A stretch of 64,000 nucleotides of DNA from Macrotis lagotis (GCF_037893015.1 NC_133660.1:281915067-281979066), one strand, 5' to 3'; numbered from the stretch's first letter, positions 34,321-48,700 are shown. The notes: a model not told the origin generated them from the letters alone. Numbers and translations: made by a program.

Positions 34321-35089
34321 ATTGCCTTTTCTGTTTGCTTGTGGGCTTCTGTTTGCTTTTTTATGCAGTTCTAGGGGTGAGGTGGGGCAGGTGGCTTGGC
34401 CATTATTTGGGCTAGGGAGCTTTTTAGGGTTTTGCTGGAGGAGTTGTGGGGAACTGCAACCTGCTGCTTTAGAGAGGGACAGCCATTTCCTCTGGAAGTC
34501 TGTAAAGCACTTTGCAGACCTTCAGGCACATATTCTATCTGATAGCTGAAGATTCTTACAACATGCTCTCTAGGATCCCATAGATTGTGTATCTTATCAG
34601 TCTTGTATCTTGCCCAGGGCTTGTGGTAGGATGTTCAAGCTAAAAGGGACTTTTGAGGTCATTTCACAGGTTTGGAAAATGAAGCCCACTCACCCAGAGG
34701 TGGGAAGATGCTCTCCAAGGTCACCGAGCTCCTAAGGGGCAGAGGGGCCCATTTCAGTGCCAGTGAAGGCAGGCAGACCCAGGACCTGGTCCCCAAACAG
34801 TCTTTGTTAACCATCTGCTGGTGGAATGGCAGCTCCTAGAGGACAGGGACTCTGGGTCTGCCTTTCTATGTATCTCCAGAGCTCTGCAAAGTTCACTGAA
34901 GATATTCTGGGTGACTTGCCTTGATGCTGTGGCAGCCGCTGTTGGAGAGAAAGTTGTTAAGGACCTTCCATTGGGAGGGAGAAGCCATTGAGTTGGATTG
35001 TTAGATAGTGATTCTTTATGTTGCTTGTCCCCTCCGCCTCCAATTTCCCAACTGGTTCTCAGTACTAGCCAGGTAAATATGCCAGGGTG

Positions 35090-35310
35090 TGGGGAGGAGG
35101 ACCAAGTAAGGAGACATTCCTTAAAAGAACTTAGGGATGCCAGGAGGCCAAGGTGAGGAGAGAGAAACCATTTTGCAAGGAGGGCAAAGTGGCCTGAACC
35201 CTGACAGTGGAAACAAGTAACATGGAGAAAGCAGAAACCTTCGCTGCCAGACAAATGAGCTTGCATTTGATCCTAAAGGAAATAGGGAGCCACTGGAATG
35301 GATTGAGGAT
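35090..35310 (+). repeat. unclassified old interspersed repeat, copy D
   Basis: GCATTTGATCCTAAAGGAAA and AGGGAGCCACTGGAATGGAT match the family. Confidence 0.55.
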
Positions 35311-36214
35311 TGCCTTCAGATGCAGGCACCACCAGTTCTTGAGGGAATTAGACAAACACTGAGACTAAGACAGGACTGGGGTGGGGGGGGAAGGTCTCTG
35401 CTGCCTGTCTTTTCTGAGAGGCAATGGAGCTACAGTGGAGAGGAGGATGAAAAGAAGAAAAACAGTGGAGGCAGGGCAGGAGATCATGGGCAAAATGAGC
35501 CCCCTTATGCATAGCTCAGGAAGATGAATCGTCCTTATCCTCCTCATTATCATCAAGCAGCTGTTTATGTCAGCCTTTGATATGATCTCATCTGAGCTTG
35601 TTGCATTGATACTGCATCATTAGCCCCATTTTTAGAGCTGGGAGGGAATGTGACTTAGGAAAGGTCAGGAAGTAAGAGGGCCAGGTCTTCCAGACCACAG
35701 GCCCAGTGCTCTCTGCTGGGCATGAAGTGATGGACAAAAGGGAAATGGAAAAGGCTGAAAAAGAAAGGAATATAAAGACCCTAACAAGTCCACATGGGAC
35801 CCCAGGAGGCCTGAAGTCCCAGCAGTCTTGGAAGGGACATCAGAGGTTATCTAGCCATTTTGCAGAAAGTAGAAAGGTCAGGATTCAAGGTGGGTCCTTG
35901 GATTCCAAATGTCCTCCCAATTGGGTCTTCCTGTCTTTGCCCCAGACTAGTGAGATCGCCTCTGGACAAGCCTGGGGCCATGGTTTACTCTGCCGGATCA
36001 CAGGCTTCCCTGACCAGCAAAGTAGAAGGGGTCAGGCATAGCCAGCAGTAGTTGTTCAGGGGGAGCAGTTTAAAGCCTCCCTCTCAGCTTTGGGCATTGT
36101 CTCAGGCTGCCCCCCCCCCCCCCAGGCCTGGAGTGGTTTCCCCCTTCCTCTAGGCCCAGCTCATTGCCCCTTCTCTAACCACTCTTAAATCCAGGGCTCT
36201 ATTAGCTGTGGTCT

Positions 36215-36330
36215 ATTTATCCTGCATCCAGCATGGCCTCCATTAGATTGTAAGCTCCTCGAGGGCAGGCCTTACCTCTTTTTGTGCAGCACAGTCTAGC
36301 AAACAGAAAGAAGCTAAGATGAGTGATTCA
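36215..36330 (+). mobile_element. L2 3' end
   Basis: TTAGATTGTAAGCTCCTCGA and GGGCAGGCCTTACCTC. Confidence 0.65.
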
Positions 36331-36544
36331 TTGGGTCCCAGAATCTCAAAGGAGGGAAGATTTCCTTCCCCGGGGTCTCTTCCTCTGTCCTCCAGATGCC
36401 CCATCTCCTGAATGCTTCTGCAGCCTCCATTTTCTGACAGCTCTTTAGCTCCTCACATCCCCTTCCCTTGGCCACGATTCCCAAAGACCCAGGGCCCCAG
36501 AGGCTGGTGTGAACAAAGGGAATGTGGCTAGCCAAGCGCATTCT

Positions 36545-39500
36545 GTTTTTCAGCTGCTTTATTTTTTGGTAGGGGAGGTCAGATCACTGATGCCTCAACA
36601 CATAGGTGCCACATATTTGTTATATTTCATGCATTTAGAACAACAACAGGGGTTAACCTCTCTGCTCTTCAGACTGAGTAGGAGATGCTGCTCCCTCCTG
36701 CTCAAGGCGGCAGAATGTTAGGGGGACACATTAGCCTCCCTCCCAAACCCATGAGGGGCTACAAGGCTGAGAACTCGAGGACCATGATCTCAGGAAGGGA
36801 AGGCTCTGGGGAGAAGGGTGGAGAAGGGTAGAACCAACCAGGCCAAGGATAGTCAGCTCTCCTTGCTTCCTTAGGGCCAGAGCTGCAACTCGGCTGAGGC
36901 AGCAAGGACTTTTCTCTTGGGCGTCTCCTTTGGAGGGCTGCTGACACCAAGGGGAGTCCTTCAGTAGCAAAAGAGCTTAGCACCGAGTTACCAAGAAGTA
37001 GTTGTTAAAAGAAGGACCCATCAGCGACTGGGGTGAGCACCTCCCTCACCTACCTGGCCCTGCCCACCCCCCAACCCCCAGCTAAGAACACTTGTTTTCT
37101 ATCTGGGACAATCAGGGAAAATGTCTTGGAGCTGGAAGGCCTGGTTTCAAGTCCAGGTTTTGCCACTTACTTGATTTATAACTCTGTGGGCCTCAGTGCT
37201 ATCTGTCTAATAAGCCAGTTTCCTCATCTGAAAAGGGACACAACAAACCCTGACCCCGCTAGAGGAAAATGTCTCAAGGAAAGTGATAGATTAGATATCA
37301 TCTGTATAAATGGAAGTGAGGAATGGGTAATGATCTGGATAATGATCCTGGGGAGAAAACAAATAAAACGATATCAAAAAGATCTGGAAAGCTGGGTCAG
37401 ACCTAGAGAACTCTCAAAACCCTTTGGAAGGACAGGAGGCTATGCTCACCAGATCCACCTCTCAGGACATGTCCTCTGACAACCAAGCAATCAAAGTCTT
37501 CAAGGAGCTTTCCAGGTCATCAATACCAATTCCTTCAATTTGGGACTCAGAGTTAACTTCCCCAGGGTCACCCAGCTCCATTTTTTTTAACCCTTTCCAG
37601 TCCCCTTCATGGGCCAGTTGCTCCAAGAGAAGGGATACTCAGATAAAATCTACCCCGTCATCAGCATTTTGAATTAATAAGATTTGACTGGGCTAGTGCT
37701 GGCTATTTGGAATGATCCTGAAATGTTTGTCGTTTGTAGTGCTTCCATTTCTTTTAGTCACATAGTGTGACTATTTTTAGATGGTAGTTATTTTAATGGG
37801 GGGGAGGGTGATGAGGGGCAGGGATACACCAACCTAAGCTAAGGAGAAAACTTGGAAATGTCAATCAGAAAGGCATTCAAAAGGCCCCAGGATCTTTGGG
37901 GATTCCAGCAAAGGAATCCTAACTGACCTGGGATGGGATGGGGGTGAAACAGTGTGGTCTGAAATAGTCCAGAACTTCTGTGATCACTGAACCCTTGACT
38001 ACTGGTAATCACTAATAGTAAGAATGACTGCCCTTTCTTCAGGCTTTCCATAGATGGTTTGACTTGACTGGTCTTAGGTTGGACAATAGTTACATTCACT
38101 TGCTAAACCTCAGGACTATACTCTGAAAAATAAAGGGGTTGAATACCACTAGGCTCTTCCCATTCTGACATCCCATGTTCTCCGTTCTAAGGTCCCTCCT
38201 TAATATTTCAAGTTCTCTGATGTCCACCATGCACACCTAAGACTGTTCCTAAAGATGGTTTCTTAGAGTGGTTAATACCCACAATCCACAGGTTAGACAA
38301 TAGCCCATCTAAGGTTCTTCCCAGAATCCATCCAATCCCATCAACTGGTTAAGTCCATTCAGGGAGAATTTGAGAACATGACTGGATTTCCTTAGGGATT
38401 ACTTACTAGGTTGAGTGATTAGCCCCTGAGCTATCAGGAGCTACTTTCCAAGACCTTCAGCTGAAGGGCTCTTTCCTGATAAGATCCTACCATATTTGAA
38501 GAGCCAGCCATCTGAAAACACACTTTCTGACAGAGTGCTTTCCGTCTCTGCAGGAATCCACCACCACTCCATGACTTCCTCCTAGAAAATGGGAAATTTC
38601 CCTCTACCTCCTTGAAATCTTCCTTGACTGTTTCTGTCTACACTGATCCTCTTTATCCACATAGCAGTTGGAATCTGTCCAGTTCCTTGTGTGGTTGGAG
38701 ATCTTGAATTTTGCTGGAGCTGGGAGCACCCCTAGAACAGTCCTCTTTGGCCTCTTAACACTGCCCCCAAGCACATAGTAGGACTTGCTTAATGACTCCT
38801 ACCCCTGATTATTTGACTGATCTCTCCTTGGATAGAGGAGCCCAACCAAGAGGTCGGGTTGTCTCCTCTATTTCCTTATTATGTAGCCTTGGCAAGGCCC
38901 TCCTCATCTCTGAACCTGTTTCCCTGTCAGTGAAATGGAGATGATATGATGGGCATGTCCTTTTCCCCCTCTTGTCAACTTCTGAAGCAGGATGGAAATG
39001 AGAATTAGGCTAATTCTTGGGTTTTCTTCATCTATTCTAGATCCCAGACATCCTGCAGGGCCCACCCTCAGAGAGCAAGTGTGGGCCTCATGGAACCCCA
39101 TGAAGACGAGAGCATTCAACAAAGAGGATGCAGAAGGTAGGATGGGAGACTTAGACTTCCTCCCCTTTGGGCTAGCTGGGTGGGCTCAGAGAGGTTAGTT
39201 CGTTTCAGGCCCAACTCCTAAGACCAAGGAAAAGCCTTTCCGGGGCTCGCAATGTGGCCAACCTGCCCTCAATGTCCGGCTTGGCCTTGGCATCTGCTCC
39301 CCCCCATTCTGAGGCCAGTGGGAGAGATGATCTCCCATCCATGCAAGTGGAGACGCTGCTTCTTTTTAAATAGGCAATGGTGGTAACCAGAGAAGTTCTG
39401 GGTTCAGGAGGACAGGGAGCCCAGAGGAGGGAGGCAGGGCAGGGAAGGGCTGCGTTCCCCTTTCACGCAGCTGGGAATGTGGGGAGAAGAGCATTGGAGA

Positions 39501-39591
39501 GAGCAGAGTCCATGTTGGAACCCAGGGTGGAAAGAGGGTCCCAGGCTGAGGCCACTGGTATGTGGCTCCCAGCCGCAGCATCTAGGCACTC
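36545..39591 (-). other. probable SYT12 3' UTR and flank
   Basis: Downstream of the SYT12 stop, the first AATAAA hexamer I noticed on the minus strand is at 36563-36558, about 3 kb away. A weaker ATTAAA lies at 37797-37792. The stretch holds few young repeats. The real 3' end could be at either signal or at one I missed. Confidence 0.3.
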
Positions 39592-39765
39592 CTAGTTTCG
39601 CCGGACAGGGTGCCACATGGACACAGGCTTACGCAGGGTGGCCAGCATCTGGTTCCAGTGCGTGATGCCCATGCCACTGGCCAATGGGCCAATGATGACA
39701 TGACCAATGTTGTCAGCCCGCCCATCACTGCCACACTCGGCCACGGTCACTCTCAGAGACAGGTC
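39592..39765 (-). CDS. SYT12: SYT12 coding exon 7 (C-terminus)
   Basis: Codes residues 365-421 and TAG: DLSLRVTVAECGSDGRADN, GHVIIGPLASGMG, then the WNQML...VSMWHPVRRN tail typical of C2B ends. The frame opens straight after a CCCCCAG acceptor. Confidence 0.95.
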   Translation of the reverse strand, partial: DLSLRVTVAECGSDGRADNIGHVIIGPLASGMGITHWNQMLATLRKPVSMWHPVRRN

Positions 39766-42700
39766 CTGGGGGAGGGGGGGAGAGTGAGATTATTGCCCAG
39801 AGTCCCAGGGATGGGCATCTGCTGATCCTGCCCATCCTTCCAGGCCTGAGCATTCCTGAATCCTAAGAAGCTCTTGCTTTGTTCCCCTCTTGGCCTCACT
39901 AGGGTTCTACTTTCTGGGCCAGTCATGATGGACGGTTTTCCCCGCCCCTAGCCAGGCTGGGCAGGCTTTGGGAACAGGGACTATATAGATGTACATTTGA
40001 CTTTTCTTTCTTCTTCCATTTCTGCGTCCCCTCCAGGACAAGGAAGATGGTACAGACCCAACTACGCATTTGCAGAACTGGGAGACATGCGTGGGCCTCA
40101 GACCTCCCCCAGCTCGCCCCCTTGTGGGGCTCTAAAGCAGTGCAGCCAATGGTGATAGAAGAATCCATTGCCCAGAGATTGCCCAGCTGATGGGCAGGAA
40201 GGCAGAAAGGTGAATGGCAGGTGTGGGAAGCAGGGCTGAGCCCAGAAATCGAAGGACAGCCTGGGCAGGAGCCAGGGAGGCTCCCAGGAAGAGGGCCGTG
40301 GAGCAGAACCTGGCAGAGGCGAGGCTCTGGGGCTCCACCGAGGCAGGGCTGGGGGCCATCTGCTCGGACCCAAGTGCTCAGAGCTCTGCCTTTCTTGGGA
40401 TCTCGGGAGCTTTGAGCCTGGAGAACAAACTGGGGAGATCAGAAAAGAAGCCAGGCCTGGGGCATGGGGGGATGCAGGATCAAGGGAACCCCAAGAAAGC
40501 TCAGGGCTCCAGCCTGAAAAATCCATCAGCTGCAGGGGTTACACAAGAAAGAAGGTCTGAGGCCCACCGGGAGGAAGTTTCTCACCCTCTCAAGCTCCAC
40601 AGGGGACAACAGAAGTGAACATAGGAGAAAGCCCGGATCCTTAGTCTCTCAGACACAGAGCTTAGTCCTGACCTGGGCCAGGCACTCTGCCTCATGACTC
40701 CCCCATCCCCGGGGGGATGCCCTGACTGGCCTCAGAAAGTCAAGGCAGAGTGTTCCTGAGCAGAGGCCCCAAGAGGGATTGTGTTTGTTCCTCCCCCTAG
40801 ACTGCAAGCTTAGGGAGGACAGGGAGTCATCTGTTCCAAACCCTGTGTCTTCCCTAGGGCCTCACCCAGGAGTGAATGGAACCCTAGACCCCTTTTTCCA
40901 CAAGGCTCTGGGTCCCAGTCCTGACCCCCTCACCTGGAGTACAATGGCAGGAACGGAGAAGATCATGGCCTCATTGAACACCGGGTGGGCATCATCCCTC
41001 TTCACGGCAGTCTTCTTCTTACTTATCTTCCTCCCATCCTGTAGCAGGTACACCTTGACGAAGGGATCTGTTTGGGGAAACAGCAGAAAGTCCAGGCGAG
41101 GACCCCCCCCCACCAGCTGTAGGAGCCAGCCCCCCACCCCCATCTGAGGGTCGCTCCTGCCCCTGGCTGTCCCTCTGCCCCCTGCTCTCCCTTGGGCTCC
41201 AGCACCTGTGTCTGGATAAGACTTGTGGCATCTTCAGCATTGAGACCCCAGCCATGGGTGCACATTGGCCCCTTCCCTGCTTTTTCTGGCCCCAGTCTTG
41301 GCCCCTCATGCTCCTGAATTGACTGGACCAGTCCCTGGGAGCAGGGATATGGGGGGCACCTCTGAGCTTGGTCAGGAGCCTTGCCATTCTGCCACTGGTC
41401 AGTCAATCAATCAGTGCCCAAGCATTTTTTAAATGCCTGCTGTATATAGGCTTGTGCTGCGCTCCTGGGAGCTCATGGTCAGTGGCTATGTGCCTGCACG
41501 ATAAGTCCTGAGTAGACCGGGCCTCCACTTGCATCATTCATTCTTCCTCCTGCCCTCCCCTGCCAGTGGGTACCACTCAGTCCTGCCTTGGTCTCCCTGA
41601 ACCAAACCTGATGGGGAGGGGGTCCTAATGAACAATAAACTTTCCTAAAGCAGTGCCAACCTTCTTTTAGGCCAGCTCTAGAGCTGCATATGCTTCCTAG
41701 GCCGGGCCTCCCAGGCTGGACCACACCTGACCTAGCCCAAGGAGGTCATACAGCCAGCTCCCTGACCGACCCTTAGGACCAGCTAGCAGAGCCCCTTTCC
41801 CCTTGATCAGAGTTCCTTGACAGTGCCAGATGTTATGCCAGGGGCAGGAGTGCCAGGTCAGCAGAGCGATGCTCACAGCTGTGCAGCTGGACCTCCAAGA
41901 GCAAAGGTGGGAGATGGGAGCTTGGGGGGAGCAGCAAGGGGGTCCTGGGAGGGAGAATGATGGGAGTTGAGCCTGCAGGGGGACTTTGGGGCACTCCTCA
42001 CCCAGTAGGTTCTGGCCTTCAGGAATGTACCCTGGGCAGCTGTGCCCGATGTGACCACTGAGGAGCCTGTGGCCACAGCAGTCCAGAGGCCTGAGGTGGC
42101 TCAGGATGAGGCTGGGCTGGGACCACCTGAGGAGGACCCTCCCTCAGCAGAAAGGAGGCCCCCGGGAGAGAACAGAAGCAGGGCAGGGGGATCGGTCTCC
42201 TGATGCTTAATTTGAACCCAGGTCTCCCTGACTCCAGGAGGATGCGGGTGGGAGGGGTCCCAGGGAACAGTAACCCCTGAAGGAAGCAGCTCTGGGGGGC
42301 AGGGGAGGAGCTGGAAGCAGGGCCGGGGCACGGGGACCCCTCCCCCCCGTACGCAGGCGCCTGGCACTCTGAGGGGCTCTGCAGAAACACCTGGGGGCGG
42401 GGGGAGTGCGGGCTCTGCTGGCAGCGGCCTGGCTTCCCATTGGCTGGGACGCTGTCTCCAGGCCCTCAGCTGGCCAATAGGAGCCAGACACATGGACTGC
42501 AGCTGCATCCTGCTCCCCCCTCCCTCCCTGGGCTGCTGGGCTCCAGGTAGACAAAGCTGGGAGGGGGAGCCCCTGCAGGGCTGGAGGGAGGGGGTGCTGG
42601 GCACGGCTGGCCCCCGGGTTCAGAGCCGCAGACCCTTGTGTGCTGCCGCTGCTGCAGAGGAGCAGCCAGCTGTTTGGGCATGCACAATGGGCCCCCAGTG

Positions 42701-45700
42701 ACCCCCTCAGCACCCCTGGGCAGGGAGGAGCTGTTAGCACCCCCATTTCACGGGGAGGTCAATCCGCCACTGTAAGAGTCTGAGGCCGGTCCAGCCTTCT
42801 CCACACTGCACCCCCAGCCTCAGCTGCCAGGGTGAGCCTGGCAGAGAGGGCATTGGATGGATGAGGGGTGGGGGACACAGAAGAAGCCCTAGACCCTAGG
42901 CAGATGGGAATGATGGCTGGCTAAGTCAAGGACATGTTTGGAACACCAGCTGTAGAGAGATTAGCTAGGAGGGGGTCGAGCCCAAGGCAATGAGACCCCT
43001 TAGGGGGGCATTTCATTAGGTGAGAGGTCACTCCTCAGCCCTGCCCCACTGGTCTGGAGGAAGTCAAGCTGTCTAAGAGGTGTGACCACTCAAGAAAACT
43101 CCATCCACTGCTTCAGGAAACCTGTCCCTTTAGCAAGGGACCCAAGTTCACTGGGCCTCCTGCCCTCCCTGGCCACGGCCTGCCTCACCCTCTGAGCAGA
43201 CAACTGCATTGACCCACAGAGTGGAGGCCACTGGTAGGGAGGCTCTGCCTCTGGCAGGCCAAACACTCACCAGCGGTCGCCTTTTCATTGTTCCAGACAA
43301 GGTTCTTGGCCTTCACAACCACCACGGTGAGTCGCTCAGCTGTGGGCAGGTAGCTGAGAGACAGCAAGATTTCACCCACGGAATCTGAGACCTGAAGACA
43401 CACAGAGCATCCCATGAGTTTGGGAGGCCAAGGGCAGAAGGCCTCCCTCTAGGTAGGAGATCCTGCCCCTACCAGCCCCAAGGTGGGTGGTGACCCCCAG
43501 GGTCTAGTGTCAGCTTGGCCAGCCCAAGAAGGGCAGGGGAAGTCTGCTGGGATGAAGGCCCAGGACCTTTGGAAAGGAGTGGGGTCTTTAATGCCTTTGA
43601 ATATGACCAGTGGTGTGAACCAGCCAACAGTGAGGTCTCATGGTCTTTAGAGGGTCTGCTAGTAGGGAATAGCTAAGACTAGCTGGGCTAGCACTGATAG
43701 GGGATTTCAAAGCATTCATTCAACCCTTTCAATCCTAGGAAGTTATCACTGATGAGGAAACTGAGTCTGAGAGAAGTGATTTAACTTGCCCCGGGTCGCC
43801 CAGTTGGAGAACATTTGGGAAAGGGTTTCCAAAGTCATCTCTGTAACCACTGGTCAGCCTGGCTGTAGGAATCAGGATTTCATTTGTAGGTAAATAGACT
43901 CTCTCCTCCTAAATAACCTCAAAATTGTACCATTCCCTGCCCCCCCCCCCCATTCCCCTTATCTGCCTGGGCAGGCTTCTGTAGAAGGTGGAGGATTCTC
44001 CAGGAGGCAGCCTCTCTGGCCTGCAGCCTCCTAGCCCAAGTCTCTAGCTGCCTTAGGGAGAAGACCTGTTCTCCATGGGGAGGACCCCCCATCCCCAAGG
44101 CACAAGCTGCCCCAGCCCCTCACCTTGTTCACGTCCTGCAGGTAGAGCCAGCCACAGAAGGGCTGCAGAGGCAGCTCTAAGACAGACAGCTTCAGGTCCA
44201 CCATCCCAGTCATGACATTGCGGTCATCGTCATCAATGCCGTAGACACAGAAGCGCAAGCTGCTTTCTTCCAGGACTGAGGGATCCAGGGTGATGACAAA
44301 CTTCTCGTCAAAGAAGATGGAATATGCCGATCGCTGGATCTGCAGAGGCAGGGAGAAAGCAGGAGTGAACACTGCATCCCACACCGGCCCTCACTTGAAC
44401 CTCTCAGCCCCAGTTTACTGATGAAGAACCAGGGTCCGAGGCCTCTAGGGCTACATGGTTGCTAAGAGTCGGAGGTAGGATTTGAACTCAGGTTTCCCTG
44501 ACTCCAAGCCAAGCACTCCCTGAGTCATAGGAGCATAGGTCATAAGATCAAGGTCCAGGGCACTGAAGGAGCTTGTATGGGTACCCACCTTAGAGGAAGC
44601 AAATGACTTGGATTGGCAGATCCAGTGTCTGGTTTGGGAGCTGCCCTGGCACTTAGTGAGAAAGCTAATCTGACCCTGCCCTTGGGTAAGGGATTCTAAG
44701 AAGAGGGCAGGGAAGAGCCAGGCCATCCTCTGGGGGAAATCTCCGAAAAGCTCAGTTTTCTCTCTGTAAAATGTTTGGATTGACTTCTCCTTCAGGTCAA
44801 ATCCAGTCATTAGCTTGCTAGATAGTAGAAGCTTCATAAAGGCTTAGGTCCCTTGGGAGCTAATTCCTGGACTGGTTCTGTCATCATAAGAACACCCCCC
44901 CCCCCAGAAGAGGCAGAAGGGGCTGCAGAGCCCCAGCTAGCCAGGGATTGATCCAATACCAGGGCCAAGCATTGGATGAGGCCAGAGGATGCTGCAACTG
45001 AAGAGGCCAGAGCAGGGGCCTCAGGCAGGGAGTGTGCAGAGGCAGGAGAGGAGGGTGAGAGCCAGGCCATCACAGAAGATTTTTAGAACATCTGTAAAGT
45101 GTTTAGCAAACCCTCAAATGCTATTAGTGTCACACACATTTATTAAACATCTACTGTGTACCAGGCCTGTTCTTAGAGCTGGGAACCAAGGACAGAACCA
45201 AAGTCACTGTGCTGGGAACAACCTGCACACCTGTTCATGGAGGCAAAGTAAATAGGGCAGGGCTGGGGGTTAGGCAAGGAGGCTCCCCTGCTGGCGGGCA
45301 GTACTTCACCCAAGCTTTGAAGGGAGCCAAGGGCTCCAGGAGAAGGAGATGAGGGGAGGGAGTGTGATCCAGCTTGGAGTAGAATTAAGACCCTCATTCT
45401 TGGGCTGAAAGAGACCCCAGGGACACCACTGGGAGGCTATTGACTGGGATCTGAATGGTAGAGGGTGAACTGACTACTTAGGGTGGAGCAGGAAGAATGG
45501 GGGGTGACCACCAAGTGGCATCCAGGCCCCTGGGTGGATGGATAGTCATGCCCTAGGTTAGGAGGGCCTTGCCTGCTGGGAATAGTAGCTTGGAGATCAT
45601 CCCACCGGCAATAGGGAGCTGTGGAGGATTTTTGACATATCCAGACCCATACTCATTGCTAACCCTAACCATAACCCTAATTCATAGGGTGAACTGCAAA

Positions 45701-48700
45701 GTGTTCCATAGATGTGGTTATCGTGGTCCCCCAGAAGGCAATGGAGGCCAGTCTTTCTCAGCTCCCTCCTTTCTCTCTGTTCCCAACTATCCCAATGATG
45801 TGACAACCTCAGATGGGACCATGGTGACAAATAACGGCCAGCCCACTCCTCTAGAAGGACTTGGCCAGGGCTTCTTTACCCTTCTTGTGTTCTGGACCCT
45901 TTGGGTGTCTGTCTGCTGAAGCCTTGAGACGCCTTCTCAGAAGGTCTTTTGAATAATTGAAGGAAATGCCCTTTCAACTAGAGGCTGGTGAAAGTCAAGA
46001 CCTACCTTTCTCTCCGTCACCCTGCCAAGCTCAACAAGGCGGTACTCTTGTTTGTTGGGCCTCTTCTTCCCTCCTAGAGAGCTTTTACAAACCTCTCCTT
46101 TGTGTTTGGATGTTGCTGGCTCTCCTCTGCTCCTCCAGGGCCACCTACCTGGCTTCCTTCTTCTGAACACATTTCAGGGAACCCCCCGGGTGTTCCCACC
46201 AGTCTCTGCAGTCACACCCCTTTTCTTTCTCATTGGAATTTTGTCTGGAGAAGAGAATCTTCCACCTTTCCTGGCCCGACTTCCCTCCCTCTCCTTCCTG
46301 CGAGCTGGTCCCCAAATCCAGGCTCCCTTCTGTCCCCAGCTTGGGGGAGGGGAGGCATTTTCCCTCAAGGCTGAGTCTGGCTTCTCCCAAACAGTCCAGA
46401 ATTCTGTGGATGAGTCTTCCAGCTTTTGAAGGATGAAGTTATCATGAGGACAAATTGTGAAAGTACGAGCTTCTTTGTGCAGAGGGTGGTGGCCCTTTCC
46501 CATGATGCTGATCTCCTGCTGGCCTGGCGGTCCATGATCTACCCCCCCCTCCCCCCGACATCGACACTGATCTTCTGACCATTGATTATTAAACACCTAC
46601 TGTGTGTGAGACCCTGCGTGAGTCCTGGGGCTACCTGGTGAAGATCCTGGAGGGGTCTCTGACTTATTTTACAGACTTGCCCAGGGTTACACAGCCAAGT
46701 AGAGTTTGAGGTAGGATTTGAACTCTGGAAGCAGAGCTCTCTTCAGAGCTCTGTGTTCCTAGGCTCTATCTGCTTCGGCGCCCCCTAGAGGCCTTTATTT
46801 GTAACAACATGTGGCAGACCCTGGGCTTATCTCTGGGGGCCCTGCGCTTAAAAGGTTTATAATCTGAAGGGGAAACAACACAAAAGGATGGGAGACACCG
46901 AAGGACAGACACAAAATGGCTCCCAAATGTGTCCCTTGTTGTTTCCTTCCTCTAGTTTGATTTACTTCGATTAAACAAGACGTAGTTGAGCTGCTCCAGG
47001 CATCAAGCACAATTAGTAATCCCTGGACAGCATCTAGGGGGCCTTATGATCATCTCCAGGACTGACAGCTGTCCGGCCCATATTCCCAGAGGTGAGTCTC
47101 AGCTTCAGCCCCTGCTCCTGACCTCTCCTTTAGCCTGGGCCGGGCCTGTCACTGCTGACTACTCTTGGATCTTCCTTCTGGGGGTCTCAGCTGCTCCATC
47201 TTCCTCCTTTACAGCCTCTCTCTCCATAGCGTGGAAACTGGACTTCTCCTTCCCACCCTTCTCAATGAAAGCCACCAGTTAGAACTGCAGGACTCCAGGT
47301 AAGTCCAGATTCACACACATGTTTATAGAACCTGGGGAAAGGACCTGACTGGTCACGACAGCCAGTAAGTGTTGGGTCCCATGCCACCTCTCCCTTGCCA
47401 CTCAAAATCAAGAGCTTCCTGGCTTCCCCTTCCTCCCCCCCCCCCAGCAACCCACCACAACTGGGGCCTTTTAGGATCCAAGCTGCCATTAGTTGCCATC
47501 CAACCCTTCCAGCTTTGGACATCTGCAAATATGAAAAGTGTGGCAAGTGGACGAGCTGTTCTCCACTGACTAGCCCCAAGCCTCATCACCAGGGCACAGG
47601 ATCTGGAAAGGACTTGGAGGCCTCCTTCCAGGCCAGATACCTTGTTTTACCTGTCCTGGGCCCTGCTGCCCTTCTTTCATTCAAGTTCCCATTCCCACAA
47701 TGCTCCTCCAGATCCTCTAGAAAATGAGAGACTTAAAATCTAGTCTGTGAGTCTAGACAGCCTCAAACAAAGAAAATGGGGAGTCTGCCAGGAGCTACAT
47801 CTGAGGTGCCTGGCAGGCTCAACCACTCTGCCAAGGGCTAGGCATATTCACAAGACACCACTAAGCTCTGCCCTCCAGGAGCTCCCAGTCTAATGATTGA
47901 TTCACCACCATTCTAGGATGTTGCCAGGAATCAGAATCCTGTTTCTCTCCTATGTCATTGAGGCAGGTGACCTCTAGGTCTCAGTTTCCTCCCATGTTAC
48001 CAGACAGCCCCCAAGATCCCTTCCAGTCCTCATGATCTTCAGAGGCCCTGGTCTCCCTTCTTCTCCCCTGGACACTGCTCCCCTTTTCATCCTCTTTCTC
48101 TGATACCCTTATAGCTCAGAGGGCGCCTTCCCTGCACAGGACCTGACTTTATCCAACCTTCTCATACTACTACTACACCCAGCTGGTGTTTATAAGGTAC
48201 CCACCATGGACCAGGCACTGCTATGTTTGCTTTATCAAGATTATCTCATTCTAACAACATCCCAGGGAGGTGCTACAATTATCCACATCTGTAGTTGGGG
48301 AAACTGAGGCAAAGTGGCCGACCCAGGGTCACATGTGGTCACTGTCTGAGGCTGAATTTGAACTCAGGGTTACTTGACTCTAGGCCTAGCACTCTGTGTG
48401 CTATGGCACTCCTCCCTGCCTCCCTTGGTGAGGGTCCAACCCTGATGGTTCTCATTTTGAAACGTTATCAGGGCTGGCTGAGCCCTACTTTTACCTGTGT
48501 AACAGGCTCTTGATAATTGTTTACTAAGTCAATTCAGCAAACAGTGTTTAGGCTCCTGCTATGTGCTGGCCCTAGAGGGCACAGAGCTGTCAAACAAAAA
48601 GAACCAGGCTCTGCTCCTAAGGACCTTACCCTCTGGGTCTATAGCTTATCTGGAGAGGGAGAACACCCAGAGTGTTCTCAAGGGACCTGACCTGTGGGTG

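Noticed and set aside
34754-35266. 170-codon open frame on the minus strand
   Set aside because: It is antisense to repeat copy D and an L2-like piece; no domain or splice context.
37033-37479. 148-codon open frame on the plus strand
   Set aside because: The first part is a MIR-type element and the rest is unmatched; opposite strand to SYT12 3' flank.
42101-42746. Long overlapping open frames (167-179 codons) on the minus strand
   Set aside because: Proline/arginine/serine-rich low-complexity translation from GC-rich DNA, no homology I know, and located within a SYT12 intron.
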